Shown: positions 47,162-59,229, numbered from the stretch's first letter. The stretch: DNA of 64,000 nucleotides from Annona cherimola (GCA_030490835.1 CM059975.1:28366133-28430132), one strand, 5' to 3'. The notes: generated by a model not told the origin, from the letters alone. Program-made: numbers and translations.

Positions 47162-48250
47162 ATAGCTCATTAGAAGTAGCTCATTAGAAGTACAAAAGTG
47201 AGCAATTTTGAGATCAGTTGGTGACCAACGGTATGAAGATCTTCTCATCGTCTTCAAGTAGAGCTTCTTCATGCAAACAAATGCTAGAAGACTGAGGAAA
47301 CTGCTGTGCGCTTTCTGGGTTCATCTCTTTGTATTTATAGAAGTACGCTGTAGAAATGGGTTGGTTTCATGTAATATTTTACTGCTATATTGCATACATC
47401 ATACCTTGTCCTTTGATTGACAGATAAGTTGCACACCACATGCAATTTCACTTTTGTCTTTTTCACTCCCATCTTCATGAAAAAGAAAGTGTATTGAAAG
47501 AAGGCAATCTTGGTAACAATACATCAGCCATCTAGGCTGAAAAAATAACAAAAGAAAGCTTTTAAAAAATGCAGGTAGACAAGATTCCAAACAAAGTCGT
47601 AGGAAATTCCGATGTGCTTTGCTGACTGATCTCATGTAAGATAAGAAATCTATGATAGATCTTTCTGTGGCCATAGAGATTGCTCTGTACTTTTTCAGAA
47701 GCAGTAAGACTAAAAATTGTTGGTAGTTCATATTATTTACGTTAGTAGATCTAGTTTAACAGAAATGCTATAGCGTATATAAAACTTTGGTTCCCAGGCA
47801 TTGAACATCTCTCAAAGCGAACTATGAAGAAAGCTTCCGAAAAAGGATTGAAGGATAATAATAAAAGCAGCAGTCAAAAAAATATCATCTGCTACACAAT
47901 TTTACGTTAAAATATAGTAGATTTTTTTGTTTAAAAATTAGAAATGATTGAAAATATAGATGATAATGGAAAAAGTAAAACTGCTAGGATTATTGAAAGC
48001 AATTAAAATTTTAAACTTCCCCCACTGCGCCTCAAGAGATGCAAACCAGTGTCTGTTGGCTGTTTCACCCTCTTATTCCATGCTCTTGTCGAGCAGTACG
48101 TATTTAGAATAAATAAATGAACAATTGTAAAAAATAAAGAAGAGTAACTGACAAGTAAGTAAAAATTATATATTAATGATAAATAATTGGAAATTAAAAT
48201 CATTGTTTGGAAAGTGTTGATAACAATTGCTTATGATCTTGATAGACAGG
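47162..48250. other. Intergenic, nothing recognised
   Basis: No supported gene. Short frames here have no recognisable domains. Confidence 0.35.
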
Positions 48251-48254
48251 GCTA

Positions 48255-48575
48255 ACATATATTAATGTTAGTCCGGATTAAAGGATATATTCTTTTAATT
48301 TCTTATTAGTTTTTTCATAAGTATATAAATTTTTACAAATTTTAATTATGTATAATACATTGGATTATCGAAAATCTACATTTTTAGGAGTGAAAATGAC
48401 TTAAGTACCCCTCGAGATTTCCATCTTTGAAAATTAAAAATATATGCATATATTCTGAATAAAAAATTCATATATTCAAAAATTATAAGACTTAGTACAT
48501 GAATTAAATGTGCTTGAAAAAATATTTTCATTAAAATATGAAAAATATACCTTTTAACCTGAACTAACAAGATAA
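48255..48575. mobile_element. Diverged fold-back element with a terminal hairpin
   Basis: The left tip GGGCTAACAT..ATGTTAGTCC folds on itself. The left arm (TTAGTCCGGATTAAAGGATAT) is mirrored by the right (ATATACCTTTTAACCTGAACTAA). It resembles the A family in architecture, with little core similarity left. Confidence 0.5.
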
Positions 48576-49204
48576 TAACCCGATCACAATTGAAAATTAA
48601 AGGTACTTGATGTCAGAAACATATTATTAAGGTAAAGTGTAAGTCCAGATTATTGTTATGGGGATATGATTATCTATGGTCTGAAATGTCGCAAAAATCC
48701 ATTCATTTTCATTCGAGGTCGAGAATCAGAGACATGTCCTGCGGAGTGCGTGCTATGGTTGAATTCCTGCACGTGGCGACTGACGACGGCCTCATGTTTC
48801 AGGTTTTTCTTCGTCCTTCTCCCTCCGTCGGGCAATAATCAAACGAATATCCCTTGTGTCAAGCGAATTCCCATATGCCATATCCAAAAGAATCTGAACC
48901 GTTGATTGCGTTTGCAATGGATAAAATATGAGTTCAAGGGAAAAATTCTCACCTATTTGACTCTACCAAATCAAACGTGATGGATATTATTTTCCTTTTT
49001 TCTTTAAAAAAAATGGGATGGATCTTCAGATATAGGCCGGGCCCCAAGGCAATGCACACGCGGAATTTTGTCAATCGCGACAGGTGAAAAGACAACAGCC
49101 GGGTTTTCCTTTCTTCCGTTTTGTAAAAGATCTCCTCCTCCTTGAATTCCACCACCCTCTCCCTGCACCCCCTGGCCCCCAATTCCCCCGGCGAAAATCA
49201 GCAG
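48576..49204 (+). other. CPISCA upstream region
   Basis: 48690-48800 has a coding-like frame (MSCGVRAMVEFLHVATDDGL) ending at a possible splice donor, but I recognise nothing and there is no second exon to support it. 49090-49204 is CT-rich leader sequence ahead of the CPISCA start. Confidence 0.35.
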
Positions 49205-51808
49205 ATGGCGCTCTTCTCGGCGACGCCTGCTTCTTCTTCTACCTCCCTCTCCTGCCACCCCATCAGAAGCTCCACCACCCGCTTACCCGTTGGCCCTTCT
49301 TTTCTCAGTCTCTCATCTCCTTCCTCCAATCTCGCGCGCAGGAAGTTCGTTTCCATCCGTTCCAGCTCAGCTCCTGGTGAGTATTCTTCTTCATCTTTCC
49401 TCATGATTCCTTGATGCCCAGAACGAATACTTTGCTTCAAAGTTACCACCTTTCGATTTCGAGCTACACATGGATGTTTTATACTATCATTTGGTTGGTT
49501 TCAGAGCCCAAATTGGGGGAAATATGCGAAAATATTAGATTTTGGTCACCAAAAGGAGAATTTGTGTCGATTCTAATTTGTTGGTCTCTAACTTAGAGGA
49601 TGGTTGAAAACAATGATGACTGAATTAATCGAATCCGTTTTCCATTGAACATCAATGGAGCCTCTTTGTAGGTAATCGTCACCTACATATTTTGGGTGCT
49701 TGCGAGCTCTTCCATTGCACTTTGTAGGGATTTACAATTGCGAACGTCTGTTTCGAGAAGAAAAATAGAGAATCTGTGGCTTAGAGCATAAGCATCTTTT
49801 ACTTGAAAGTGGTGCTAGCAGCAGCAGCATGTTTGCTTACAGCCATTGAATGGATTTTGGCTAGTAGTCATTAATGGGCTGAAGTATGGCTGATTTTCGC
49901 TTGTACAAGTGACCTGCTCCTGTTTGCGTGAATGCTTTAATGTGTGACATGTTTTTTACTATCTGGATGCGGCTTATGAGCTTATGATCTATTCTGAAAG
50001 GGCAACTAAACTCATGGGAATCTTCCTAGAACTTCTTTGAATCCAATACTGTCTAAAACCAGCATATTTTACTGCATACACATGGGGTTTTGTCCATAAT
50101 TGCTTAGGCTGTATCTGATTGAAATAGCCTTAGAAACATCATGGGGTTTTTCTACAGCAGTTTCAATATTTCACAGGTCCTGTGGTACCAGTAATTGATT
50201 AAAAATCTTTAACATGTATACATTATTTGTAGATTAGTTCTATGGTTTCTTTTTTTTTTTTTAAAAAAAAAAAACTATTTTTCTATGTGCTTTTTTGAGT
50301 ATCATTATATTTTTATGGTATGTTTAACATGCATTTCTACTGATGTTAAGAGTCAGAAATATTTCTTTTCATTCATTTGGATGTGTATTTGCTTAATGAC
50401 AGAGCTTGTCCATGAGAATTTTCTCCCATTTGATTTTTATTGAGAGAGAAAATGCAAGAAGAAAGGAATGGAAAAGGGCCGTGGGTTTTCCAGATCCATC
50501 ATCCTTGTTTTGTATTCTATTTGTCAGTAACAACTCTATCAATCATTTTGCAGCAGCAGCAGCCTCTGGGAGTGTAGCACCAGCCATTTCACTAACAGGT
50601 ACTGCACTGAAGCATTTAAGTAAGATGAGATCGGAAAGAAATGAAGATCTATGCTTAAGGATTGGGGTTAAACAAGGTGGTTGCTCTGGAATGTCGTACT
50701 CCATGGAGTTTGAGAGTCGAGCCAACACAAGACCAGATGACTCAATCATTGAATATGATGGCTTTGTAATCGGTAAGCCTTGTTGTATGCCCTGTCTTTA
50801 TTTGTTCATCTTCTTACATTTCTTTTATAAGCACATTAATAATCATATACATTGTGATATTGTAGTTCGAGGCTTTCAATTTTCTTTGTTCTTTTTTCAC
50901 CTAAATTGCTGAATTTGAGTTTGTCATTTTTCCTATAATTCATGCTTCAGAAGTAAGAGGTTGTTCTCTCATAATGTTGAGACTACGAGCACTAGAGTAG
51001 CTTGCATTTGTCAGTATCACATAGCATATATCAAGTGACCTGTAAATAAAGCTGGAGTTAATCCCGAGTCCAAACAAACTTTTCTAAGAGATTGACTTGG
51101 TAAAAAGTGATAGATACAATCCTTGAACCCTAACAACATAGAATTTGGAGATATCAACATGGGCTAATGCTTAGCCAGATAGACGTATTTCTTTTCTGGA
51201 GTAAAATGTTTACACTTGAAAGTCTGTTAAGTTCTTTACTGGCAGTTTGGCACTAATTGGCAAGGATGTATTGTTCTTTTTTCTATGTGCAAAATTTCTT
51301 CATAAATAAACAATTATAGGGTTCTAATTAGGAGCTTTAATTTCCAATGAATTTGTGTTGTCTTGTGTTATCTGCTGCACACTGTGTCGTGTCATTTATT
51401 TCTAGGATTGTACTTTATATCCGCATGTTATATTGAATAAATACGTTGAGAAACATTCTCTGAGATTTTGTCTTTGATGTGTCCATCCCCTAGAGCAAGC
51501 AAAAACCTGCCCCATTTGTAATCTTTATTTCTTTTGTTGAAGCTCTTAAGTTTACATAGGTATGCACTTGTCAAAGATGTGGATTTGTAGACATTAATAT
51601 TTTTTATGTCTGTTCTGGGTTGTTGAATTGTAGTATCTAATATGGCTGTTCACTTTCATTTGCAGTTTGTGATCCAAAGAGCCTCCTTTTCCTGTATGGA
51701 ATGCAGTTGGATTTTAGTGATGCGCTCATTGGTGGAGGCTTCTCTTTCAAGAACCCAAATGCAACACAGACATGTGGATGTGGTAAATCTTTTGCTGCTG
51801 AAATGTAG
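49205..51808 (+). CDS. CPISCA: Plastid iron-sulfur assembly protein IscA/SufA
   Basis: An A-type carrier in plastid Fe-S cluster assembly (SUF pathway). Exons 49205-49376, 50554-50772 and 51666-51808 join in phase and encode 177 residues. Residues 1 to about 60 are Ser-rich with few acidic residues, as in a chloroplast transit peptide. The mature domain begins near [17 protein letters not shown] and carries [10 protein letters not shown] (Cys 101) and [12 protein letters not shown] (Cys 167 and 169), the three conserved cluster-binding cysteines. The wording closely matches Arabidopsis CPISCA (At1g10500). The ATG at 49205 is the first in its frame after the leader. The exon 2 acceptor lies in a run of CAG triplets, so its exact position is ambiguous by multiples of 3 nt. 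Confidence 0.95.
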
Positions 51809-54649
51809 GACATGTATGAATTAAAATAAAGAAAACAACATTAAAACAACCCAGTTCCTTCTATTGGGCGATGGCCATCTGTGAATTAATATAGCTCCAC
51901 AGCTATTATATGGTTACAAGATTACTTTATCAATGTGGTAATCAAATTACTTGGAATCTGCGTTATGGAAAACGCCAAGTTCTGGTCACACTATCTATAT
52001 TACCTTTGTATTCCAGTAATATTTCACGGCTTTTAATGTCATTGAATGCCTTGTCTATTTTGTTTTTTATTTTTTTTACTTCTAATCATTACCCCTATCA
52101 TATCACATCATCTCTGCAAAATTTTTCCTTAGTTTTTTTTGGTATGGGCACCTTTGTATTCCGTTCATTTTTTCACGTTTTTCCATACAACTATCTTATC
52201 TATTTTTTTATTTTTTATTTTTTATATTCTCTTTTCTTCTAATGGCTTTTGAATCAGCCGGAAAATGGGAAAGATGTGGTGTATGTCATGATGGATCTGT
52301 GTTTAGTTAGTGTTCTTTCCTTTTTACCAAAATTTACAGTGGAACACCACTCAAAGTCCTACATCAATGAATGGTTATGATGAGCGATGGGGCCTGACCC
52401 ATAATAGCTTGTGGCTCAGTAATTCTCGGAAGGGTTTTGGTTTAAATGGGTGGCTGCTTGTAGGATGCAGTGCTGCCTGTATTGCCACCAGAAAGCAGGT
52501 TCTCTCCATCCAGCTTACATGTTTCATGTTAAATATATACCGCAGCCAATTGCAAGCTAGGCCATGTGGTTTGATAACCTCCGCTAGCATGTCTGAGGCA
52601 ATTTTAGATGCGAAATTAGTTGAATGTAATTTCAGAAAGCATTCCAAAAAAAAATAGAAAATTGCATTTCATTCATTCATGTGTAAAATGATGTTGCAGA
52701 AGGCAACATCTTAATTTATTTTGCAATGCTTGTTTAACTTAGAATGTCTATTATACAAACAACCAAATTGGTCCAGTATATAAGCCTAAAATTATGCCAC
52801 GAGGTCTACTGTGCAAAATTACCATCCACTTATCATGGTAGTGGGATGCATCATCATAGTGGTCGTTCTGGTCCATGAAAGATAGCAGCACTTGATCTTT
52901 GCATGGGTAAATGCAACCCCTGAGCACTTTTTTTTGTTTTTTTGGGATGGATAAACGCATCCCTTGGGCACTTTAGCAGTTCAGTTGTTGTGAAAATCAA
53001 TTTCAAGAGTTAAGATATGAGGTCAGAGTAACGTTTGAGTGTGAACCTCACAACAAATGATTGGAGGATGTTTTTAGGTTATACAGTGGGTCTGTCCCAA
53101 AGAGACATCCGTTATGCCTCGCTGTGTGCCAAAGGATTTAGTGGAATTCAGTGATCCACAGCGGACAATGTCGGGCTGGAGTTGGGTCAGTAAAAAATTA
53201 TTGTCATTCATGGTACTTCTTAGATTCCATCAGGCACATTTCATTTTTAGTTCTATCCCTCAACAACCTTATCTTGGAGATACTCTGGACCTGTTGTTCC
53301 TGGACTGGCCATTATTGGAACCATCAAGCATGACTCGGTGTCCACATATTAACCATTGTCTTTACTGAAATGTTTTATGTTTTATTATCAAACAAATCTG
53401 TAGGGCAAGTTGTAGAACTTTAGCTGATGCTTGCAGCAACATTCCTAATATCATTCATTCACTGTTAATAAAAAATGTGTCAGCATTGCAAGACATTAAA
53501 ATTTGGAGCACGTGAATTCCTCAAGGATGGAAAAGATATTGATTTTTTTAGAAGAGAGGGAAACAAATGAATTAATGAAAATGTTTGCGAACTCAGCAGA
53601 GCGCTGAACTCTGTTTTTCTTGAGTCTCTAGCAAGCACTCTGGCTACCTCACAGTAAACTCCAGAACCAAAAGAACTTACCTGAATTTTTTTTTAATATT
53701 TATATACATTATGATAACTCATATTACATTTACGCACATTCGTAACTTTCGCACAATTGAGGGAATTTCAAAAATTCCCCACATGGGAGGACTGTAAAAC
53801 CTCCACCAAAGAGATGAAATAGAAAAATTCATATAACATTCGAGTACATTCATAACCCTCATATGATAGGGAGAAAACGGCAAATGCCTCCACCAAAAGA
53901 AAAAAACGGAAAAATTCTTACACCATTTAAAATGAGGGAGGAAAGAGTCGAACTTTTGATCAACCAATAATGAGCCAACATGAGTTTCCATTAGGGTATG
54001 ACCGTAGTGGCAGAACCGACCTACCTTTGATGTGGATAAGATAGGTTCGATTAAGAATCAAACCGTCCTATTAGTAGGATAAGGTAGAGTAAGATTTCTA
54101 CAAATCAGGAATGGATAGGATATAACAAAAACCTAATCAAATTGACCATAGCACCATCAGTTCACAAGATTAAAGGCCTTGTGCCATGATGAGCGTCGAA
54201 GCGGAATAAGAATTGCTTTCATTAGTGTCTCAAGAGTACGAAGAGGATCAGGTGTGCGGTCGTTCTTCGGGGTATCATTTCGAGATTTTAGTGGTGAGAA
54301 TTTCCTTCAAAGGTTAGTTTCGCACACTAAAAAGATGATTACTGTGCAACATAATTCTTATGGACGAGGAACAAAGTGCATTCCATATCGACCACACATG
54401 GATGACCCAAGTTAACCAGCATCATCTTCCAATTGTTATCCTTAAAAATCCCAGCACTTGTAGAGAGCGGTTCATGTAATGTCTCATACCGATATCTTTC
54501 ACCTTTATACAATCCGGCTAGGGATAATATGAAATTTGTTTTAACTCTATGGAGTTCATCCAAGATTATGTACATCGCCTCTCTTGTGCTTGTGGAGGAA
54601 GCAAAATTTTAAATCCTACAAACAATTATGAGAAAAAAACATATTGTAA
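51809..54649. other. Convergent spacer between CPISCA and the LPA66-like gene
   Basis: No supported gene. 52030-52240 has a piece resembling the Tourist-type family (ATCATTACCCCTATCATATC). 53700-53930 contains a diverged duplicated segment (CATTCGTAAC..CCTCCACCAAA against CATTCATAAC..CCTCCACCAAA). Short frames elsewhere have no recognisable domain. Confidence 0.4.
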
Positions 54650-56638
54650 TCACCAATAATCCATGCAAGAACATTCCCCATTTTCAAAATGATGGAAACG
54701 GTACCGATCCCTCACAATTATCTTACGGTTGTAAAGCTTCGAGATAAGCTTTATCGACGAGTGGCAATCTCCACAGATGCGAAGGTTCTTCTCCACTCTT
54801 ACTGTTGTTGAGGGACTGGTGCTGATTAGACCAAAAGCAATTGCAATTTTTTCACTGTGATGGTAGAGCACACTTTCCCTCTCTTCTTCATCGATGTTGA
54901 GCAGTACCTGTGTAGTGTCTGGTGCATATCCAACTGATCTCAATCTATCAGACATTTCTTCTAGCATGGATTGAATCTCTTCCGCTCTTGGGTGGGAATC
55001 ATCCTGTACAAGGAACTCATGGATTTTCCCATCAATTGAAATCCAGCTACAGCCTGGGTCTTTCCTTATGTCCATCTTCTTCATCATCAACCTCACTTCT
55101 GCAACAGCCTCCCATTTGCCTAAAGAAGCATACATGTTCGACAAAAGCACGTAACATCCACTATCATAGGGAGCCAACTCCAGCAGGCGCTTTGCCACAT
55201 TTTCACCCATCTTTGCGTTGCCATAAATTCTGCATGCACCAAGCAGGGACTTCCATATGACATCATCTGGTTCTATGGGCATATTCAAGATAAGTTCCTC
55301 AGCTTCTTTCAGCAAACCTGCACGACCAAATAGATCAACCATACATCCATAATGCTCAAGTCGTGGTTCCAATCCATACTCTCTTGTCATTTTACTGAAG
55401 TAAGATCTGCCTTCATCTACCAGTCCTGTGTGGCTGCAAGCACTCAATACACCTATAAAAGCCACATCATTAGGTGTCACTCCTGCTCTTTCCATTTGCA
55501 AGAAATGGTCAATTGCATCCTTAGCCCGACCATTTATCGCAAGCCCTCCAATGACTGCACTCCAGGTGATGGAACTATGCTGTGGTAGGCCTCTAAACAC
55601 CTGAAGTGCCTCATCTATGTTACCACACTTTGAATACATATCTATCAATGCAGATCCGAGCACATCATCAATCCCAATTTTATTCTTCTGAGCGAATGCA
55701 TGAACCCACTTACCCAAATCAAGTTCCCCGAGCCGTGAAATAGCAGGGAGGACACTGACCAAGGTCACATAATTAGGTTGCACATCAACCATCTGCATCT
55801 TATGGAAAACCTCTAGGGCCTTCTTAAAGAAACCATTCTGTGCATATCCAGCTATCATTGAGTTCCAAGATATTAAGCTCCTTGTCGGCATCTCATCGAA
55901 TAATCTCCGTGCATCTTTGACTGCTCCATTCCTGAGGTACCCATCCATGAGAACATTCCACAACACAACATTTCCTTCTGCATGCCGCTCATCACCGCTC
56001 AACGTGGCATCAGATTCAGAAATTCTATCAAACAGCCTGTGAGCATAATCCATGGCGCCACAAAACACATACATTCTCATGAGATTGCTACAAATGAACC
56101 CATCAAACTCCAACCCGCGCTTCACAATCTGTGCGTGAACCTGCTTGCCTTCTTCAAATCCCACAGCTTCAGCACACGCTTTCAGCACCGACGGAAATGT
56201 GTACTGGTTGGGCTCAATGGATTCATCGCAAAGCATTCGACGAAAAATCATCACACCCTCGTATGGTTCATCGCTTTCTGCGAATGCTCTGATGATGGTG
56301 TTCCAAGAAAAGCAATTGGGTTCTTCGATTTGGCAGAAAAAATTAATGGCGTACTGCAGATCGCGATGTTTGGCAGAGAGAGCATAGAATTTTAAGATCT
56401 CTGCAGCTACAACAGGGTCACGAATACGGCCCGTCTTAATTGTTTGGCCATGGAGCTGCTGCAAATCTCGCAAGGTTTTACATGTTTTGAGTTGGGGGGG
56501 AATCAAAGAGGGAGAGGGAGAGGGAGAGGGAGAGGGAGAGGAGGAAGAACATTGGAGAGCAGAAGGAGAGTTGCAGAGAAGAAGGGAAGAAGAAAGTAGC
56601 AGCATCGCAAGTTGTGGCTTTTCACTATGAGTTATCAA
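54650..56638 (-). CDS. LPA66: PPR-DYW protein resembling LPA66 (plastid psbF editing factor)
   Basis: An intronless PLS-class PPR protein of 662 residues. The Ser-rich start (MLLLSSSLLL, then an SPSPSPS run) suggests a chloroplast transit peptide; the second Met (residue 12, codon at 56603-56605) is the more natural start. Repeats include CFSWNTIIRAFAESDEP, PNQYTFPSVLKACAEA, WNVLMDGYLRNG, PNYVTLVSVLPAISRLG and DDVLGSALIDMYSKCG. E/E+ motifs (IRKDPGCSWISIDGKIHEF) and a DYW deaminase domain follow, with HSEK (His 594), CGDCH (Cys 622 and 625), CSC and terminal DYW. Wording and repeat order match Arabidopsis At5g48910 (LPA66), required for editing of plastid psbF. Orthology is my recall and needs a tree. 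Confidence 0.9.
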   Translation of the reverse strand: MITHSEKPQLAMLLLSSSLLLCNSPSALQCSSSSPSPSPSPSPSLIPPQLKTCKTLRDLQQLHGQTIKTGRIRDPVVAAEILKFYALSAKHRDLQYAINFFCQIEEPNCFSWNTIIRAFAESDEPYEGVMIFRRMLCDESIEPNQYTFPSVLKACAEAVGFEEGKQVHAQIVKRGLEFDGFICSNLMRMYVFCGAMDYAHRLFDRISESDATLSGDERHAEGNVVLWNVLMDGYLRNGAVKDARRLFDEMPTRSLISWNSMIAGYAQNGFFKKALEVFHKMQMVDVQPNYVTLVSVLPAISRLGELDLGKWVHAFAQKNKIGIDDVLGSALIDMYSKCGNIDEALQVFRGLPQHSSITWSAVIGGLAINGRAKDAIDHFLQMERAGVTPNDVAFIGVLSACSHTGLVDEGRSYFSKMTREYGLEPRLEHYGCMVDLFGRAGLLKEAEELILNMPIEPDDVIWKSLLGACRIYGNAKMGENVAKRLLELAPYDSGCYVLLSNMYASLGKWEAVAEVRLMMKKMDIRKDPGCSWISIDGKIHEFLVQDDSHPRAEEIQSMLEEMSDRLRSVGYAPDTTQVLLNIDEEERESVLYHHSEKIAIAFGLISTSPSTTVRVEKNLRICGDCHSSIKLISKLYNRKIIVRDRYRFHHFENGECSCMDYW
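56513..56542 (-). repeat. GAGAGG microsatellite encoding Ser-Pro repeats
   Basis: About five copies of GAGAGG on the + strand encode alternating Ser-Pro in the transit region of the LPA66-like protein. Confidence 0.85.
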
Positions 56639-57239
56639 AATTCGGGCATTTTTTCAACGGTTTTTTAAATAACGGCGCGAGTTTGTTAGTGATTGCAATT
56701 TTTTCTTTATTATTATTTATTTATTTTATATCTGATAATAATAGTGTAAGTGTGTCTCAAAATTAACTACAAAAGAAATTGCACAAGCACTATTTTGTCT
56801 CTTTCAAGTTTGATGCATGACAACGTAAAAAATATTGAACGTATATGACCGGAGATGTTACTAGTTTTTTTTTTTTTTTCCCCCATCCTTACTCATATAG
56901 TTTGAGCAAAATTGCATTTGTATTCACTAGTTTTTAAAAATTGCAATAGCATCTACGTAATTTGTATAAAATTGCTTATGTATCACTTCCATGCCAATAG
57001 TTCATCCGTTAATTTCACAATAATTGTCACCGCTTGGATGCCTAGAGGCGTCATGATTCCACTCCTTAAGTCTACCTTTACTAGTTGTCTTGTAATATGA
57101 GGTGAGTAACATAATGAAAAAATTCAAGACTTAGTCACATCACTCCCAAAGTACACATTTAGTGACTGTCTTATATCTGAGGTGGGCAAAATATTAATAA
57201 AACTCATTAATAATTAAATTATGGGTGTATCAGGGAAAC
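56639..57239. other. Upstream flank of the LPA66-like gene
   Basis: AT-rich, no supported gene. It includes a T-run at about 56863-56879. Confidence 0.35.
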
Positions 57240-58835
57240 GTGAAAAATTTTTAGTGAATTTTTTTGTACGTAACAAATTTTGAATAGGTAGAAAAGAATA
57301 TGATATGATAGAGATAATAATAATGAGTAAAGAAAATAAAAGGGCTTTTCCAAAATATACCCATTACGTTTGACCATATTTCCAAATATGTCCACTACGT
57401 TTTAGAAATCCCAAATATACCTACTACGTTTTACCAAAATCCCAAATAAGCCCACGCTGTCAGTGATTGTTACGTTCAGCAATGGAACCGTTGTGCAATA
57501 GTTGCTAATTTTTCAGAAATGCCCAGATTTCCCCTAGCGTGAATAATAAAAGCTGAGCTCGGGTTTCACTTGAAGAGAGCAGCAGCGGGAGAGTGCCTAA
57601 GGAGGAAGGAGCAGTGCATCATACGACTGGCCATTTGAGGTATTCGTTTCATTTTTTTGATGCTTTTGGGCATATCCGAAATAGAAATAATCTATGCTAT
57701 TGTTAAATATCAACTTCGGACGTTGGATCTTAGAGCGTGCGAAATGGTATTTCCTTTCATATTATTCCACTGAACCCGGAAGTAGTCTGTCATAAATGGT
57801 ATGGATTATGCTAGCAATTGCGCAATGGTTCCGTCAATTAAATCTCACAATGATATTTTTCCTTCCGTCTATGCAGTTGTATTTTTGGTATTTTTTCTCG
57901 TTGGTTTCAAAAATGATAATTGCAGAAATGATGCATTTCGTTCTTATTATAACCCATATGCTCTCCTGCCATCTGTCCGTACATGGTGATGGAAGGGGAC
58001 GAAATGCATATGGGTTATAACAAGAACGAAATGCATCGTTTCTGCAATTATCATTTTTGAAACCAACTGAAAAAAAATACCAAAAATACAATAGCATAAA
58101 CAGAAGGAAAAAATTATCATTTTTGAAACCAACGAGAAAAAATACCAAAAATACAACCGCATAGATGGAAGGAAAAATATCATTGTGAGATTTAATTGAC
58201 GGAACCATTGCGCAATGGCTAGCATAATCCATACCATTTATGACAGACTACTTCCGGGTTCAGTGGAATAATATGAAAGGAAATACCATATCGCACGCTC
58301 TAAGATCCAACGTCTAGAGTTGATATTTAACAATAGCATAGATGATTTCAATTTCGGATATGCCCAAAAGCATCAAAAAAATGAAACGAATACCCCAAAT
58401 GGCCAGTCGTATGATGCACCACTCCTTCCTCCTTGGGCACTCTCCCGCCGCTGCTCTCTTCAAGTGAAACCTGAGCTTAGCTTTTATTATTCACGCTAGG
58501 GGCAATTTGGGCATTTTTGAAAAATTAGCAGCCACTGCACAACAGTTCCGTCGCTGAACGTAACGGTCACTAACGGCGTGGTTATTTGGGATTTTGGGAA
58601 AACGTAATAGGTATATTTGGAATTTCTGAAATGTAGTGGGCATATTTGGGAATATGGTTAAACGTAATGGATATATTTGGGAAAAGCCCAAAATAAAATT
58701 AAAATAAATAAGTTAATTGTAAGTGCAGTTGTATAAAAATAATTAAAAAGTAGGATAATTATATAGAAAAATGTAAAAAAGAAGAAGAAAGAGTTACATT
58801 GATTGGAAAGTTTTTATTGGAAAAGTTTTCTTTGT
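57240..58835. mobile_element. Tourist-type MITE split by a palindromic element
   Basis: The left part (about 57240-57341, GATATGATAGAGATAATAAT) and right part (58699-58835, AAAATAAATAAGTTAATTGT..AAGTTTTTATTGG) together reproduce the MITE interior seen elsewhere. Everything between them is the palindromic element at 57342-58689. The terminal repeats are decayed. Confidence 0.55.
57342..58689. mobile_element. 1.35-kb palindromic (long-TIR) Mutator-like element
   Basis: The arms, about 57342-57960 and 58005-58689, are inverted copies over roughly 620-680 bp at high identity and meet at a short loop near 57985. The ends are GGGCTTTTCC / GGAAAAGCCC. Flanking 9-bp AAAATAAAA (57333-57341, 58690-58698) fits a Mutator-type duplication, although it is low complexity. 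The right arm has an extra copy of about 60 bp (58050-58170). Because of symmetry, both strands encode near-identical short peptides (DYAS.CAMVPSIKSHNDIF). No transposase is visible. Confidence 0.85.
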
Positions 58836-59229
58836 CTGCCTGATCCTGCTATAAAAAAAACAAAAATTTCCCCTTCCTAGTTTTTTTATTTTTATTTTTT
58901 ATATATAATACATTTACTGATCACTCTGTCACTCGCGGCATTCAGAAGACATTAGTGAATATGGATGTGCCATGTGGTGAAGATGCAAACATCCCAACCT
59001 TGCACTTAGTCTCCATCCATCATGTGTGCACCGACCACTTTTATAAGCCATGTAAAATAAGGAGCTTCAAGAAAGCAAACTTTTTCCATTATGTAAAAAT
59101 ATTTGTCAGGTCACTAAAATAATTAAAATTAAATTACCAAGTTGATCAATGCACTCGGCCCGCACATGCATGGATTAAGCTATCCCACTGGAGCCCCGTG
59201 CTATATAATCTTCCCAAATTCTAGCCGTC
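58836..59229. other. Intergenic, nothing recognised
   Basis: No supported gene or repeat boundary. Confidence 0.3.

Noticed and set aside
52310..52657. 115-residue frame downstream of CPISCA
   Set aside because: No domain; most likely 3' flank of CPISCA.
57834..58237. Two overlapping frames of about 100-130 residues on the - strand
   Set aside because: They arise from the palindrome, which encodes nearly the same peptide on both strands. Hydrophobic low-complexity sequence with no family match.
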